A stretch of DNA of 64,000 bases, from contig CM077676.1 in assembly GCA_039707655.1 (NCBI GenBank), positions 241,446,866 through 241,510,865 of the forward strand. Direction: 5' to 3'. This stretch comes from Elymus sibiricus. Lineage: Eukaryota; Streptophyta; Magnoliopsida; Poales; Poaceae. The notes under the pieces were generated by a model. It searched no databases. It saw nothing but the letters and a program-made list of their open reading frames with translations, and had not been told where the DNA came from. Within the stretch, counting starts at the first letter, position 1; each line of letters starts with the position of its first letter. Positions 46,070 to 57,818 of the stretch are shown in pieces. The position numbers were made by a program, and so were the translations under genes.

Positions 46070-46750
46070 GCCGGTTGTGGTTGGCTGTGAATGAACAGTT
46101 CCCAGTGGGGGTTGGATGAACAGGACCCCGTGGTAGTAGGCGGTTGCCGTTGGATGAATAGGACCCCGAGGAGGCCGTGCCGCAGTACACCACACCCAGC
46201 GGGTTGGGGGTGGATGAACAGGACCCCGTGGAGGCTGGATGAACAGTAGCCGGTGGAGGCTGTAGGAAGTCGACGGTTGATGAACAGTAGCTAGTGGAGG
46301 CTGGAGGGACTCGACGGTGGATGAACAGTAGCCCGTGGAGTCCCGTTTTGCGGTACGCCACACCCCTTCCCGATGAACAGGACCCTGTTTCGACCGTAGG
46401 CGGTTAGCGAGAAGTCCGTTTCCTCCATTTTGCGGTACACCAGACCCCTCCCAATGAACAGGATCTCGTTTTGACCATAGGCGGTTGAACAGAAGTCTGT
46501 TTCCTCTGTTTTGCGGTACGCCACACCCCTCCCAATGAACAGGACCCTGTTTCCACTGTAGGCAGTTGAACAGAAGTCCGTTTACTCCGTTTTGCGGTAT
46601 GCCAGACCCCGTTTCGACTGTTCCGTCCAAGCAGGTTGGCTCCCGATGAACAGGTCCCATTCCGACCCAGTCGCTTGGCTCCCGATGAACACGGCAGTGT
46701 TCCTCCATTCTGACCCAGCCGGTTGGCTGTTGATGAACAGAACGCCGTTG
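46070..46750 (+). repeat. GATGAACAG subterminal repeat cluster in element L
   Basis: About twelve copies of (G/C)(A)ATGAACAGGACCC(C/T)GT-like words recur. From about 46340 to 46610 they form an 81 bp period with GTTTTGCGGTACGCCACACC. Long frames on minus through this region are by-products of the periodicity. Confidence 0.8.
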
Positions 46751-47029
46751 CTGCCGTCCAGTGCAGTCGTACGTATGCGGGGCTCTGGTAGTACGTATGC
46801 GCGAGTACGTGTTCGAGACCCCGCCCGTATGTACGTACATGGCCGTATTTTTGTGCAACGTGGTTGTACGTATGTGTACACGATTTAGACGGGACTGCCT
46901 GAACTGGTACGTCGGGGGCTCTACTACGCACTCCTTACACAGCCACAGTTCATCGTGGCAGAGAGACCAATCGACCAGTATGTACGTAAACGCTTGCGAC
47001 TAGACAAGTAACGCTATGTACGCTTCCAC

Positions 47030-50000
47030 CTGGTGGGTCCCAACTGTCAGGGGGGGATAAGGAGGCACTTTCCTTACATGCGAAGATATAGCTGGTGGGT
47101 CCCAACTGTCAGGGGGAGGAATCATTTTTTCCGCGTAAGAAGGAGGCATTTCCTTGCATGCAAAGATGTACATGGTGGGTCCCAACTGGGGAGGAAACAT
47201 TTTTTTCCACGTAATAAGGAGGCACTTCCTTGCGTCATTGCATGCGACCATGGACCTCGTGGGTCCCCGCTATCAGCCTCTCCACATACAGTCCTCTTCC
47301 GATGGCTGTCGTTCATTGACCGCATTGACGACGCCGTACCGAGTGCACCAAGGCGGTGGACGACGGCGAGGCATAGGAAGGGAACGACCCGGAGCCGAGG
47401 AAGACGCAGAAGTTGTTGCCCACTCAGAGGGGAGTACGAGGGTTTATTGGTTCGGCTATGGTGTGAGGCTGTCATCACTAGAGAATAACAGGAGGTGTGG
47501 ATGAGTAGAGGGATGACCTAGCTAGCGCTGGGAGTAGGGTGGGGCGGTGAGGCCAGCGCGGCAGCACAGCCGGCCACGGGAGGCAGGAGCAGGTGGTCCC
47601 GCCAGCGCTTGTTTCGGTGGCTGGAGCAAGAAGATTAGAGATTGAAGAAGCAGCACTGTCGTTGGATTAACATCCAACGGCCACTGCTGCTAGAATCGTT
47701 TCTTGACTAAATTGACAAAGCCCTGCGTACGCGTCAACTTAGTAGGCCCACAAGTCAGCCTCCAAATCAGGTGGGTCCCAGCTAGCAGGGGGAGGAATCA
47801 TTTTTCTTGCGCATAATAAGGAGGCACTTTCTTGCATGCGACCATGGACCTTGTGGGTCCCAGCTATCAGCCTCTCCACGTATAGTCCTCTTCCGATGGC
47901 TGTTGTTCATTAACCGTGTTGACGACGCCGTGCCGAGAGCACCAAGGCGGTGAACGATGGCGAGGCCTAGGAAGGGAACGACCCGGAGATGGGGAAGACT
48001 TGGCAGTGGTTGCCCACGTGGAGGGGGGTACGAGGGTTTACTGGTTCGGCTGCGGTGTGAGTCCGCCGTCGCCGGAGAATAACAGGAGGTGTGGATGAGT
48101 AGAGGGATGGCCTGGACAGCGGTAGGAGTAGGGTGGGGCGGTGTGGCCTACGCGGCTGCACAGCCTGTCACGGGAGGCAGGAGCAGGCGGTCCTGGCAGC
48201 GCTAGTTTGGCAGGTTGGAGCAAGAAGATCAGAGATTGAAGAAGCAGCACGGCCGTTGGATTAACATCCAATGGTCAATGCTGCTAGAATCATTTGTTGA
48301 CTAAGTTGACAAATCCCTGTGTACGCGTCAACTTAGTAGGCCCACAAGTTAGCCTCCAAATCTATGGCAAACAGCATACAGACCATTTGCTATTATTTTT
48401 AATAATTTACAGCCCATTTGCCCATTCTTAAGGGATTTTTAGCAGCCCATATTATTTTTGTTAGCATTACAGCCCATATTCTGGCCATGGTTAAAAATTT
48501 CAACGAAATTTTGCATATTTCGGTGCGGTCCGAAGTGTTTTTAATCGTGAAGTTTCGAGTCAGATTCAAACTAATTTGAAAAATAAATTTATATTAATTT
48601 AAAATCCAATAAAATTTTCACCGCAAAAAAATCAAATGAAATTTAAAATCTCAAAATCCAGATAAAGCAAAATTTGAAACTAATTGCCGGCTTGGTGTGT
48701 TTTTAAAAATTTACAGCCCATTTTCTGGGTAAGCCGAATGCATCCCTCCTCCTCTTGAAAGATTTGCTATCCAACAGGGCCGAGAAAAGCAAGTAGGCCT
48801 CGGTAGGGTATTCTGCAAAAAAATAGAAGTGGGCTAGCCATTTCCAGAAAGAAAAAAAACAACTAGGTTGGTCATGTGGTAAACATAAAATAAAAGGCTA
48901 GGCTAGACGGGCCACAGTCCCCGCACATCCCAGCAACTTTGCGAGCTGCTGGGTCCCTGGTGTTAGCCACTCGTCGTGCAATTCTCTCGTTTATTGACTA
49001 CGTTGACAATGGGGTCAGACCCAGATGTCAGGAAACCAATAGGAGGAAGCAATTTTTCTTACTTCCTTGCGTGCGAAGATGTAGCTGGTGGGTCCCAACT
49101 ATTAGGGGGAGGATTCATTTTTTTGCGCGTAATAAAGAGGCACTTCCTTGCGTGCGAAGATGTAGCTGGTGGGTCCCTGCTAGCAGGGTGAGGAATCATT
49201 TTTCTTGCACATAATAAGGAGGCACTTCCTTGCATGGGTCCCAGCTGTCAGCCTCTCCACGTACATACCTCTTCTGATGGCTGTCGTTCATTGACCACGT
49301 TGACGACGCCGCACCGAGAGCACTAAGGCGGTGGACGACGGCGAGGCCTAGGAAGGGAACGAGCCGGAGGCGGGGAAGACTCAGCAATGGATGCTCACGT
49401 GGAGGGGAGTACAAGGGTTTACTGGTTCAGCTGCGGTGTGAGGCTATCGTCGCCGGAGAATAACAGGAGGTGTGGGTGAGTGGAGGGATGGCCTGGCCAG
49501 CGATGAGAGTAGGGTGGGGCGGTGAGGCCTGTGCGGCAGCACAGCTAGGCATGGGAGGCTGGAGCAAGCGGTCCCGCCAGCGTTGGTTTGGGCGGCTGAG
49601 CAGGAAGATCAGAGATTGAAGATGCACGACGGCCGTTGAATTGACATCGAACGGTCACGCTGGTAGAGTCGATTATTGACTAAGTTTTGTTAGGGATTAT
49701 TATTCACTAAGTTGAGAAACCCTTGCATACGCATCAACTTACTAGGCCCACAAGTCAGCCCCAAATCTGTGGCAGACAGCATACAACCCATTTGCTATTT
49801 TTTAATAACTTACAGCCCATTTGCTAATTCTTAAGGAATTTATTATAGCCACGGTGAAAAAGTTCAACGTAATTTTGCATATTTCAGTGGAGTCTGAACT
49901 ATTTTAATCCCAAAATAATGAGTCAGAAACAAACTAATTTGAAAATAAATTTAAATTTGGTTAAAATGTAATGATATTTAAAATCTCCAAATCGGAAGAA

Positions 50001-50180
50001 AAAACTGAAATTTGAAACTAATTGCCAGTTTGCTTTTTTAGGGATAATTGCTAGTTTGCTGTGTTTTTTTATATATACAGCCCATTACTTATTACAGCCC
50101 ATTTTCTGGGCAAGCTGAAATGCATCCCTCCTTGTATTGAAAGAATTGCAGCCCAGCAATTCGCAAAAAAAAAATGATTT
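47030..50180 (+). repeat. Three ~600 bp direct repeats plus two AT-rich blocks in element L
   Basis: A block starting TCTTCCGATGGCTGT and ending GTAGGCCCACAAGT(C/T)AGCC recurs from about 47291, 47890 and 49271. Each is preceded by copies of GTGGGTCCCAACTGTCAGGG or similar. Two AT-rich blocks with ACAGCCCATTTGCTATT follow the second and third copies (about 48365-48730 and 49760-50180). The copies are clearly similar but not identical. No plausible protein is conserved across them. Confidence 0.85.
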
Positions 50181-50599
50181 GCAGCCCATCACGGCTGGAC
50201 AGTGCAATGTTAAAAAATATACCTGGTCTGGGGATTTTATTATAACGGTAGATAATTTGCGCGTGAGTTGCGATGGGAGCATAAACATTCTATTAGATTG
50301 AGACATGATTGCAATTCTATTATTAAATTGGTCTGTAAAATCTTAACACGTTTTATAATGATTTTTGTATGCAATCACCATGATTTACCTGCCAACTTAT
50401 AATGATAAACAATTACTATTTTGTAAGAACTTATTGATTTACCAAGTAAAATTTTATTTTATTTTCATAAGTTAATAAGACGTGGGACAATTGAGTTGGT
50501 TTTAGGGAAGACCAGTGGTGCAATATGCAGCTGGGCTTGGCGTGCCACAGCCTAGTCCCGACGGGCTGCGTCCAACTGTCAGCCTGTGAAACCTGATGG

Positions 50600-50826
50600 A
50601 TCCCCTGCGTACTGGAAGATGTTAAAATTTTGGAGAACTAGGAATTTGAACGGCATGTGCTTTTGCTACTTATCAGGTGCCTGAAAATTCATTTTGCAAC
50701 AATTGATTCAGCGTTATATCCACGTCGACCCTTGACATGATGGTTGGAAGCAAATGCCAAGTTCATACCAAAAGATACTTAACAACACCACCAACTTGCA
50801 AACGACCAGGTAGAACTAGTACCAAA
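50600..50826. other. Unassigned interval before the NAC fragment
   Basis: I see no ORF, terminus or repeat I can name here. It may be the 3' flank of the NAC-like gene fragment or the edge of element L. Confidence 0.5.
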
Positions 50827-51470
50827 CTAACTTATAATCTTTTTAGTCCTGGCCCTCGTGTTCGTTTGGTAGAAGATCTTGCAGACGACCAGCTCCCGCT
50901 CCTTCTCTTGCTCGTGGTCCCCGGGGTGGTACTGGTGCATCATCCAGTTGGTCCTTTGCTGGTCGAAGTTCTTGTTGGTGTGCAGCACCAGAACCTCTTT
51001 GCTACCCGTCTGCCGGCCGTTGACAATCACCGGCATGGTATTGCCGGTCTTGTGCCACATCGCGTGCATGCCGCACTCCGATTGTATCTTGCGACGCGTT
51101 CGCGTGCCCCTTTTGAACGCCCTACAGTTGCGCTGGAAGAAATGCTTGCTTAGGCCACTCAGTGTGATACCTGCAGTATTGGCGAAATACAATCCCAGGC
51201 CAGGTAGAATACCTTAGAAATTTGCAAAAAGAAAGGAATATATTTTGTGCAAGTAGACGGTCTCTCGGTGTCTCACCTGGAAGTTTCTCAGGATGGGGGT
51301 AGCATATGCCGTGCTCGCTGTCGATGGTCGGTATGAACAAATCGATGAGAGGGTGAGATCTCGCGCTGTCGGCACTCACTTTGAATTCAAGGTACTTGAT
51401 CACCTCCTAATTCGTGGGATCTAACTTGACGCCAGCCGATAGCACCGGCCAATCCTTCTTGGACTTGCAG
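50827..51470 (-). pseudogene. SOG1-like NAC-domain gene fragment, two exons with a premature stop
   Basis: Exon 1 (about 51470-51277) encodes SKKDWPVLSAGVKLDPTN, a stop, then EVIKYLEF and [19 protein letters not shown]. Exon 2 (51170-50827) encodes [68 protein letters not shown] and VVCKIFYQT. The 106 bp intron (51171-51276) has GT-AG ends and joins the frame. This is the NAC DNA-binding domain in the form found in SOG1 (SUPPRESSOR OF GAMMA RESPONSE 1) and its grass relatives, plant-specific transcription factors; SOG1 acts in the DNA-damage response. TAG at 51409-51407 stands where Gln is expected (DPTDQE). The C-terminal regulatory region is absent, with TAA soon after the last NAC motif. 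The 5' exon is not certain. Likely a pseudogene or decayed duplicate. Confidence 0.75.
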
Positions 51471-51517
51471 CGGTTAATTCCAGTTAAATGGTACTCAATG
51501 TATGATCAATCAACTGT

Positions 51518-51814
51518 TTAAGTAAATGATGAAAGATTTCGACAGATAAGTGCTAGTCCAAATCTAAAATCCATGACACCCGAACAAACTGGGGTCTCGG
51601 CTTCATTACTACATGCATACTCTCTAAAGACTTGAAAACCCCCATAAAGATCGAAATACAGGGCGACGGGACGAATACTCATAGGAGCGGCCTCGCTGGT
51701 TCCTTCCTTCATGCGGCTAGCTTGAAGAGCTTCCTTGTTGAGATCAAATTTCTGAGCGTCCTCCTTTTGACTACTTGCAATGAAGTATAGAAACTCCACT
51801 AGCTCATCGCCCAT
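51518..51814 (-). other. Possible upstream exon of the NAC fragment or unrelated small ORF
   Basis: A 98-codon ATG-started frame (MGDELVEFLYFIASSQKEDA) lies upstream of the NAC exons on the same strand. A GT donor-like GAGAGTATGCATG lies inside it near 51610. I do not recognise the protein, and it may be chance. Its only support is position and strand. Confidence 0.25.
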
Positions 51815-52508
51815 CGTACCAACTGGATCGGAACAAGGCGGCGGCTGGGAGGCGGGGAGACCGAGAGAGAATGGGAGAGTGCTGCTGCACTACCAGAGGG
51901 GTGAGGCTCACTTTGGTGAACAAAACACGCCGCTGGGACTCTTGTGTCACCTCACACGCAGCATGTTGTCACGTCCATTCAATGTGAGGACATGATGAAT
52001 AATTTGACCGACGTGTACTTGTACTACTAGTCGTACAAGTACTACTTACTTGTACGAGTAGCGCAATACGGTAGAGGACTACTAGTACTACAAATTCTAG
52101 AAATGGGGTACATTCATCCAATCTCCGGGTTGCTTCCATATTTCTTTAAATAATATTAGAGGGGCGTTGCTAAAGGCTTAGTTTTAAGGGAATTATGCAA
52201 GCTTGTTTAGAAGGAGCTTACAAACAGGTGCTTTCAAAGTTACAAGGTTGTGCGACATACTTTGTAGGCCACATGAGTAGTACAAAATATAATTCCCATT
52301 GGACAACACTTTCACCAACAAGTACGCACTTGTAGCCTAATTGCTATATATGGCTTCTGCACAGCATCTCCAACATTATCAAAATACATGCTACGTAGGC
52401 TGTAGGATGCACTTGATCCCAGAAAGGTATTTATCCTTCAAACTAACTACATTACAAAATAACCAACAAAACAGGATCATGCGACACCAGCTGGATACAT
52501 GGCTTAGT
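51815..52508. other. Intergenic interval between the NAC fragment and the F-box gene
   Basis: No convincing gene is present. It holds a 22 bp imperfect palindrome CTTGTACTACTAGTCGTACAAG near 52017 and related GTAC-rich words (ACTTGTACGAGTAG). No transposon termini are recognised. Confidence 0.5.
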
Positions 52509-54323
52509 CTAGATATCACTACGAATCAAGTTGTGCATATTTGCTATTGGCATGAACCACATCGCCGCATGTCGGGTTTGCAAAAGCCATCCATCGCTTG
52601 GAAGTTTGATACCTTTCACACACTGAAATTCATCTAGCAACAAGCTGTGTCGATGAATCTCTGGATATGGTGCTTCATGAAACCCATGGTATGATGTGTA
52701 AACACAGTTCCCCCTGGCGAATGGAACTGGCATAGCACGATAATCATCGCCGTTGATATGCTCGATGATTGGTTGGATGATCGGATAATTGTGCCCGAGG
52801 AACAGGGAGTGGTTGTCGAGGCTGTAAACCCGCCTCCAATTGAATACGCCTGGCCCAACGGAGCTGGGATCTTTCTCGAACACGAACCAGCCATAGCCAT
52901 CACAGTCGCGAATGCCCCACGCATTGTACTGCATGTGGTTTGATGAAATAGTTGGGTAACTTTGGTACGTGCGAATGAGCATCAAATGCCCACTGTCAAT
53001 TGAATGAGCGATAAACCACCACCCATTCGCAGGTATATTTCCAGGTCCTGGAATTACAAAGGCCAGGGCATTTTCGTCTACTGCAACAAAACAAATTGGA
53101 GACCAAAAAGGAAAAAAATATACAATCATGTTCAGAGTATCTGAGGAATTAAGATTATTATAACAGTGACACAGATCATAGCCAGAGAATTCCAATGCCG
53201 TGGTTATAATCATACCTTAATTTTAAAAAAATGCCAATGGCTTTTATATCCTAGCAATATGTCATGTAAGAATGAGAGGAAAACAGCTATGCCAGGGCCT
53301 ACTCATATTCTACCATAACAGTTAGATGCCAATTGTTCTCATATCAACTCTAACAATAACATGTGTGGTTATAAAAATCTTGGAAATAAGAGGAACATAT
53401 AGCAATCATGTGGTTATACTCATAATATCTATTCTAACAATCAGTAGATGCCAATTGTTGTGGTCATAAAAATCTAGGAAATGAGAGGAACATATAACAA
53501 TGATGTGGTTATACTCATACTATCTATTCTAAATTTCTAACAATCAACAGGCAGTTGTATTCATATGGTAAAGATGAGATGAGATAGAACAATTACACGA
53601 GGATAGATTCCACCAGTATATGCAGCCAATTTCTCCATCCACTGCGTAAACTATGCCATCATGCACTATAGCATCAGACAGCAATGGAGGGTAAACATGA
53701 TTGATGATGAGCCATAACCATCTATGGCGACCGGATTCCAGATAGGCTAATCCCTCGTCGAGCAAGGCAATGAGCTTGTAATCCATGTATTCATCGGATG
53801 ATGTGGGCACTTCACAGATTACAACCTTCAGCAAACGAAGGTCCAACCAAGTGCCCGACGCCTCTCGTGCGTAGTAGGCAGGAGTGTGCGGCGGGCCACG
53901 AGGCTCAATGTCCACAGTATTCAACGATGGAAGGGTGATCTCTCGCTGGGTGTAGATATGCACGAGACGCCATGGACTACCCGATTCGTGGATGAGGATG
54001 ATCCAGTTGGCCTTAATGCCCGCCCAGTAGTGGTGGCGCATGAAGGACAGGTGGGCGGGGAGTGGTAGCATGTCGAGGGGCACGATGGCAATCTCCATAG
54101 GATCATCATGCTGGTGTCTGGGCCACCTGCAAGAATCGGGCATTAGCAAGCAGGGTATCTTGAAAAGGGCAGGCCGGCTGCCGATGAGTAGACGGTGCAT
54201 AGATACCGAGCATGCGGCTAGATGCACGATGCTGAGCAGGTCCATATGACTACAGATCTGCTCCAAGAGAACATCGGGGAGGGAATTCCAATCGTGGCTC
54301 TGCGTGTCAGTCGGTTCTACCAT
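52509..54323 (-). CDS. F-box protein with DUF295 (KIB1-4 type beta-propeller) domain, two exons
   Basis: Proposed coding exons are 54323-53597 and 53080-52509 on minus, 1299 nt or 432 residues plus stop. The intron 53081-53596 has GT-AG ends (exon ...TCGT, donor GTAATT; acceptor TTGCAG). Joining them gives the in-frame LSSLDENALAFVIPG. The start is ATG 54323 (MVEPTDTQSHDW); the frame extends further upstream but has no other ATG. Residues about 12-45 form an F-box (WNSLPDVLLEQICSHMDLLS), which would bind SKP1 in an SCF ubiquitin ligase. The rest fits the DUF295 family: WRLVHIYTQREITLP, GWFVFEKD, FNWRRVYSLDNHSLFLG, and near the C-terminus ARGNCVYTSYH. Targets are unknown. No stop or frameshift is seen, so the gene may be functional. 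It lies in the only gene-like island, with retroelement M starting 231 bp upstream. Confidence 0.85.
53360..53550. repeat. ~93 bp direct duplication in the F-box gene intron
   Basis: Two adjacent copies share GAGGAACATATA(G/A)CAAT(C/G)ATG and TGTGGTTATACTCATA(A/C)TATC. They are inside the intron and do not touch the splice sites. Confidence 0.75.
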
Positions 54324-54554
54324 TGGGTTTTTTAGGGCGCTGAGTGATTGGGGTTTTCGGTGCGTGCGAGCGAGCGGGGAAGTGGATGTGGGCGGGGAGC
54401 AAAGAAGATGGCGTGTGTGGGCGAGCAGTGAGTGGGAGGAGATGGTGCGTGCGAGCGACTGAGGAAGATGGCGCCGGCGGGTGAGCAGTGAGCACTGCAA
54501 AATGGTGTGCGGACGAAGATGGGGAAGAGAGGAGGAAGAAGAGGGGGAGACGGG

Positions 54555-57500
54555 TGTCACGGCCCTAGAATAATGGTTGTAATTAGTTGCATCAGAGCAT
54601 CAATGCATCATCTCAAACTCAAATTAATTTGAAATGGGGATGATTAAACCCTAGCACCAAATGAATTTCAAATAGGTTCAACCTAAAATATTTTTTTCAA
54701 TGAGCCCAAAATGCCCTTCAGAAAAGTTCATCATTTTTGAAATGGGTGAAAACCTCTGCCAAAAATGGTGCACATTTTCTAGGTCATCTCCGGATCTTTG
54801 AATTAATTCATATTGTATTTGAATTGGGGCATTTAACTGCTATAAATGTTTTAAATGGTCGAATAATTCTAAAAATTACTGAGGGCCTCTGATATAATTT
54901 ATTTAGTGCCCATAATTATTTTCAGGATTTTATAAAATGATTTGGTTTATATCCCAAATCAAACAGATAGAAGAAAATAGAAAAAAAGAAAGAAAAGGAG
55001 AAAGAGAGTGTTACATGTCGCTTACCTGGCCTGGCCCAGCCCACCAGAGCCCAGCATGCCTAGAGCTTCTTCAACCTTCACCCAGAAGGACAAGCAGCTC
55101 GCTGTCAGGCGCGCAGCCGAATGCGGCCACCTCCTGCTTGCCTCCCCATGCCCATCCTCGCGCCCAGGAACTTCTCTCGGCCTCCTCTATCTTCTCCCCC
55201 ACCCCCTGGTCTTGCTCTCACACCCTAGCTCTCACACCCGAGCTCGTCCAAGAGCCACAGCTCGCCGCTGTTCGTCAACCGCATGGCCACCCTGCTAACG
55301 TCATGTTGACGCAGTGCTGACGCAATAAAGAGTTTCTGGAATTTCGAATAATCTTAAATGATTTATTTATTTCATAAAATAGCTAAAACTTCAGAAAATC
55401 ATAGAAAATCAACCGTAACTCCAAATGAAATAATTTATATATGAAAAATTATCAGAAAAATCCAAAGAATCTGTTTATGGCATTTTCATGCATGTTTGAA
55501 CAACTTAAAGCTGCTGTATAAGACAACTTGAATACATGGCATCTGAAATGCCTTATGTGGAGTTTGAATTTGAATCTTGTGTTCAAGTCAACTTCATTTA
55601 AATTGTTACTAGTTACATCAGCCCAAATCACAGCATGTTGCCATGTCGTGATCATGCATCATATTGTTGCATCTCTGTGAATTGAATGTTGTTCCTTGTT
55701 GCCCGTGTTGTTCCCTCTCGGTAGACGTTGTTCCGACGATGAGATCGATGACACCGATGAAGAGCTATACTATCTTTAGAAGTGCCAGGCAAGCAAACCC
55801 CCATTGAGCATTCCGATACAATCCCACTCTCTCGCTCTTGCTCTCTTTTACAGCATTAGGACAACAATGATTCAACTGTTACTTGTTGCGGTAGTTGAAC
55901 CCATTCCTCTGCATGACCTGTTTTTGCCACAGTAAATAGTTGAAACCCACTAGCATGAGTAGAAGTTGTTTGAGCCATGATGTGCCTACTCATTCATGCT
56001 TGCTTGTTATGCCTGCTATACTTAGAGTTGTGTCAGATCTGATTCATCTGGGATGGATTGGAATGGTGATAAACATGTCCTACTGTGTGAGAGCTAAGCG
56101 TGTGAACACGATTTGGTAAAGGTAGCGATGAGAGGCCATCTAGGAGTACATGGTGGGTTGTCTCATTGGGACCGTCCTCAGGAACTGAGTTCCGTGTTTG
56201 TGATCCAAGAACAGTTACTACCACACATTGGGCCCAAAACCCATGGCCCCTCTCGGCTTATTAACTGCTTCGATCTCTGTCCAGGAGTTGCAACTAGTTT
56301 CTGGTGTTTGTAGGTCGTGCTAGTAGTCTACCAAGTGGCACCCGGTACAGGTGGCCTTGGGACAAACTAGGCACCGTGGCCCGGTGTACCAAGTGGCACC
56401 CGGATGGTGGACTTGGGAACCCTGCACACATCGTTTGGGGCCGTAGTGGAAACCTCAACCGGACTTCCTTGCGGATGGAACTCAAATAGGCGATAAACCT
56501 GGACTAGAGACTTGTGTGGTTAGTCAGGTCGTGGCCGACACCCTCGCCAGGCTTCCGCTTGAAGGTTGCCGAGATACATGACGTGTATATGGTGGTAAGT
56601 GGTGAGAGCGTGTGTGAAGAAGTACACCCTTGCAGGGTTATAAATGATCTATTCGAATAGCCGCGTCCTCGGATATGGACTACTAGGAAGACTTATATGG
56701 TTCATAGATAACTTGAAGTGGATACTCTAAAATGCGCAAGATAAGTGTGAGTGCTATGGATGGCCTTCTCGTAGGGAGATGGGAGCGGATCCATAGTGGT
56801 GTATTGATATGGTGAATATGTGGACTCGTGTGCGCTTTCTCACCTCAAAGAAAGTACTGGTAGTCGTAGTACAGGATAGCCACTGAGTCAAAGCTGGCTT
56901 GCTGCAGTTAAACTCCACAATCCCCTTGTTGATACTGATGCATATGTAGTTAGTTCTGATGTAAGTCTTGTTGAGTACCTTTGTACTCACGGTTGCTTAA
57001 TTTATGTTTCTTGCAGAGGAGTTTTCAGTCTCACTAGTAGTTCCACGTGCGCTTCGACAATTAGCTTGGGAATCCTAGACAGAGGTCTGGTTCCTATGGA
57101 GGGTTTTGTAGTTAGACAGGCTTTCTAGCCTTCTTTCTTTTCAGCTGTCTGTACTCAGACAGGTTTATGCTTTCGTTGCTTGTATGACTTTGTATGTTGG
57201 GTCATGAGGCCCATGATTGTAATATCATGTTATGTATGGCTCTTCAGAGCCTCTTAAATAAATACTTTGAGTCGTAGAGTTATGTTGTGATGCCATGTTG
57301 TATCTACACATATCGAGCATATTGTGTGTATGTTATTGAAATGCTTTGGTATGTGCGCGATTCGACACCTAGTTGTTTATTCTTGGTAGCCTTCCTTATG
57401 GGGAAATGCCTCCTAGTGCTTCCATCCGGAACACATGGATTGACCGGCATGTGTCCTTGTTTGCCCCTGTGTCTGTCCCTACGGGGAAATGTCATGCGGT

Positions 57501-57802
57501 GTTTACCGGAGTCCTGATAGCTTGCTACAGCCCGGTTACACTCGCTGCTGGCCAACACGTGCATTGCTGGGTCACGTATGCCTGTCCCTGTAAGTTTGCG
57601 CCACCTTGGTTTACGACTAGTCATGTCGACCCGGGTTCTTTGTCAAATGGATGCTAGCATCACAATCATATACGTGAGCCAAAAGACGAAACGGTCCCGG
57701 CCAAGGTAAAGGTGGCAGCCGTGGGTTACCGTGCGTGAGGTCGCAAAGTGATATGATGTGTCTTATGCTAGATCGGTGTGACTTAGGATCGGGGTCCTGA
57801 CA
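54555..57802 (+). repeat. 5' LTR of element M (internally deleted)
   Basis: This 3248 bp LTR reads TGTCACGGCCCTAG...GGTCCTGACA. It tracks the 3' LTR closely, but near 55290 it skips about 805 bp that the 3' LTR has at 62270-63076. It contains no intact gene. Confidence 0.88.
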
Positions 57803-57806
57803 GCTT

Positions 57807-57818
57807 TGGTATCAGAGC
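57807..57818 (+). other. Primer-binding site of element M
   Basis: TGGTATCAGAGC lies four bases after the LTR end, the standard initiator tRNA-Met type site used by many plant Copia and chromovirus elements. Confidence 0.85.

Larger units (their letters stand above)
45382..50600 (+). mobile_element. Element L: CACTA transposon, left end and repeat-rich body
   Basis: The left end at 45382 reads CACTAAAAAAACACATCCGT, closely related to the terminus of element F. ATT is the adjacent target trinucleotide. The following 200 bp repeat ATGACA/TGTCAT words. The body is an assembly of short and long repeats with no recognisable transposase. I find no matching right terminus; the right limit is approximate and set where the repeat-type sequence fades. 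It is probably a non-autonomous or truncated element. Confidence 0.7.

Noticed and set aside
46067..46931. Frames of 175-263 codons on minus
   Set aside because: They follow the 81 bp and GATGAACAG repeat periodicity of the CACTA element and change content with the repeat, not as a protein.
50500..50600. Right terminus of CACTA element L
   Set aside because: No sequence of the form ...GTGTTTTTTTAGTG is present here or downstream, so the right limit stays approximate.
52000..52330. Possible MITE between the NAC fragment and the F-box gene
   Set aside because: Only short GTAC-rich palindromes are present; no paired terminal inverted repeats with a TA or TTA duplication could be found.
54324..54560. 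N-terminal extension of the F-box protein by 79 codons
   Set aside because: The extension has no ATG (it would start at GTG inside the LTR of element M) and is low-complexity; ATG 54323 fits the F-box position.
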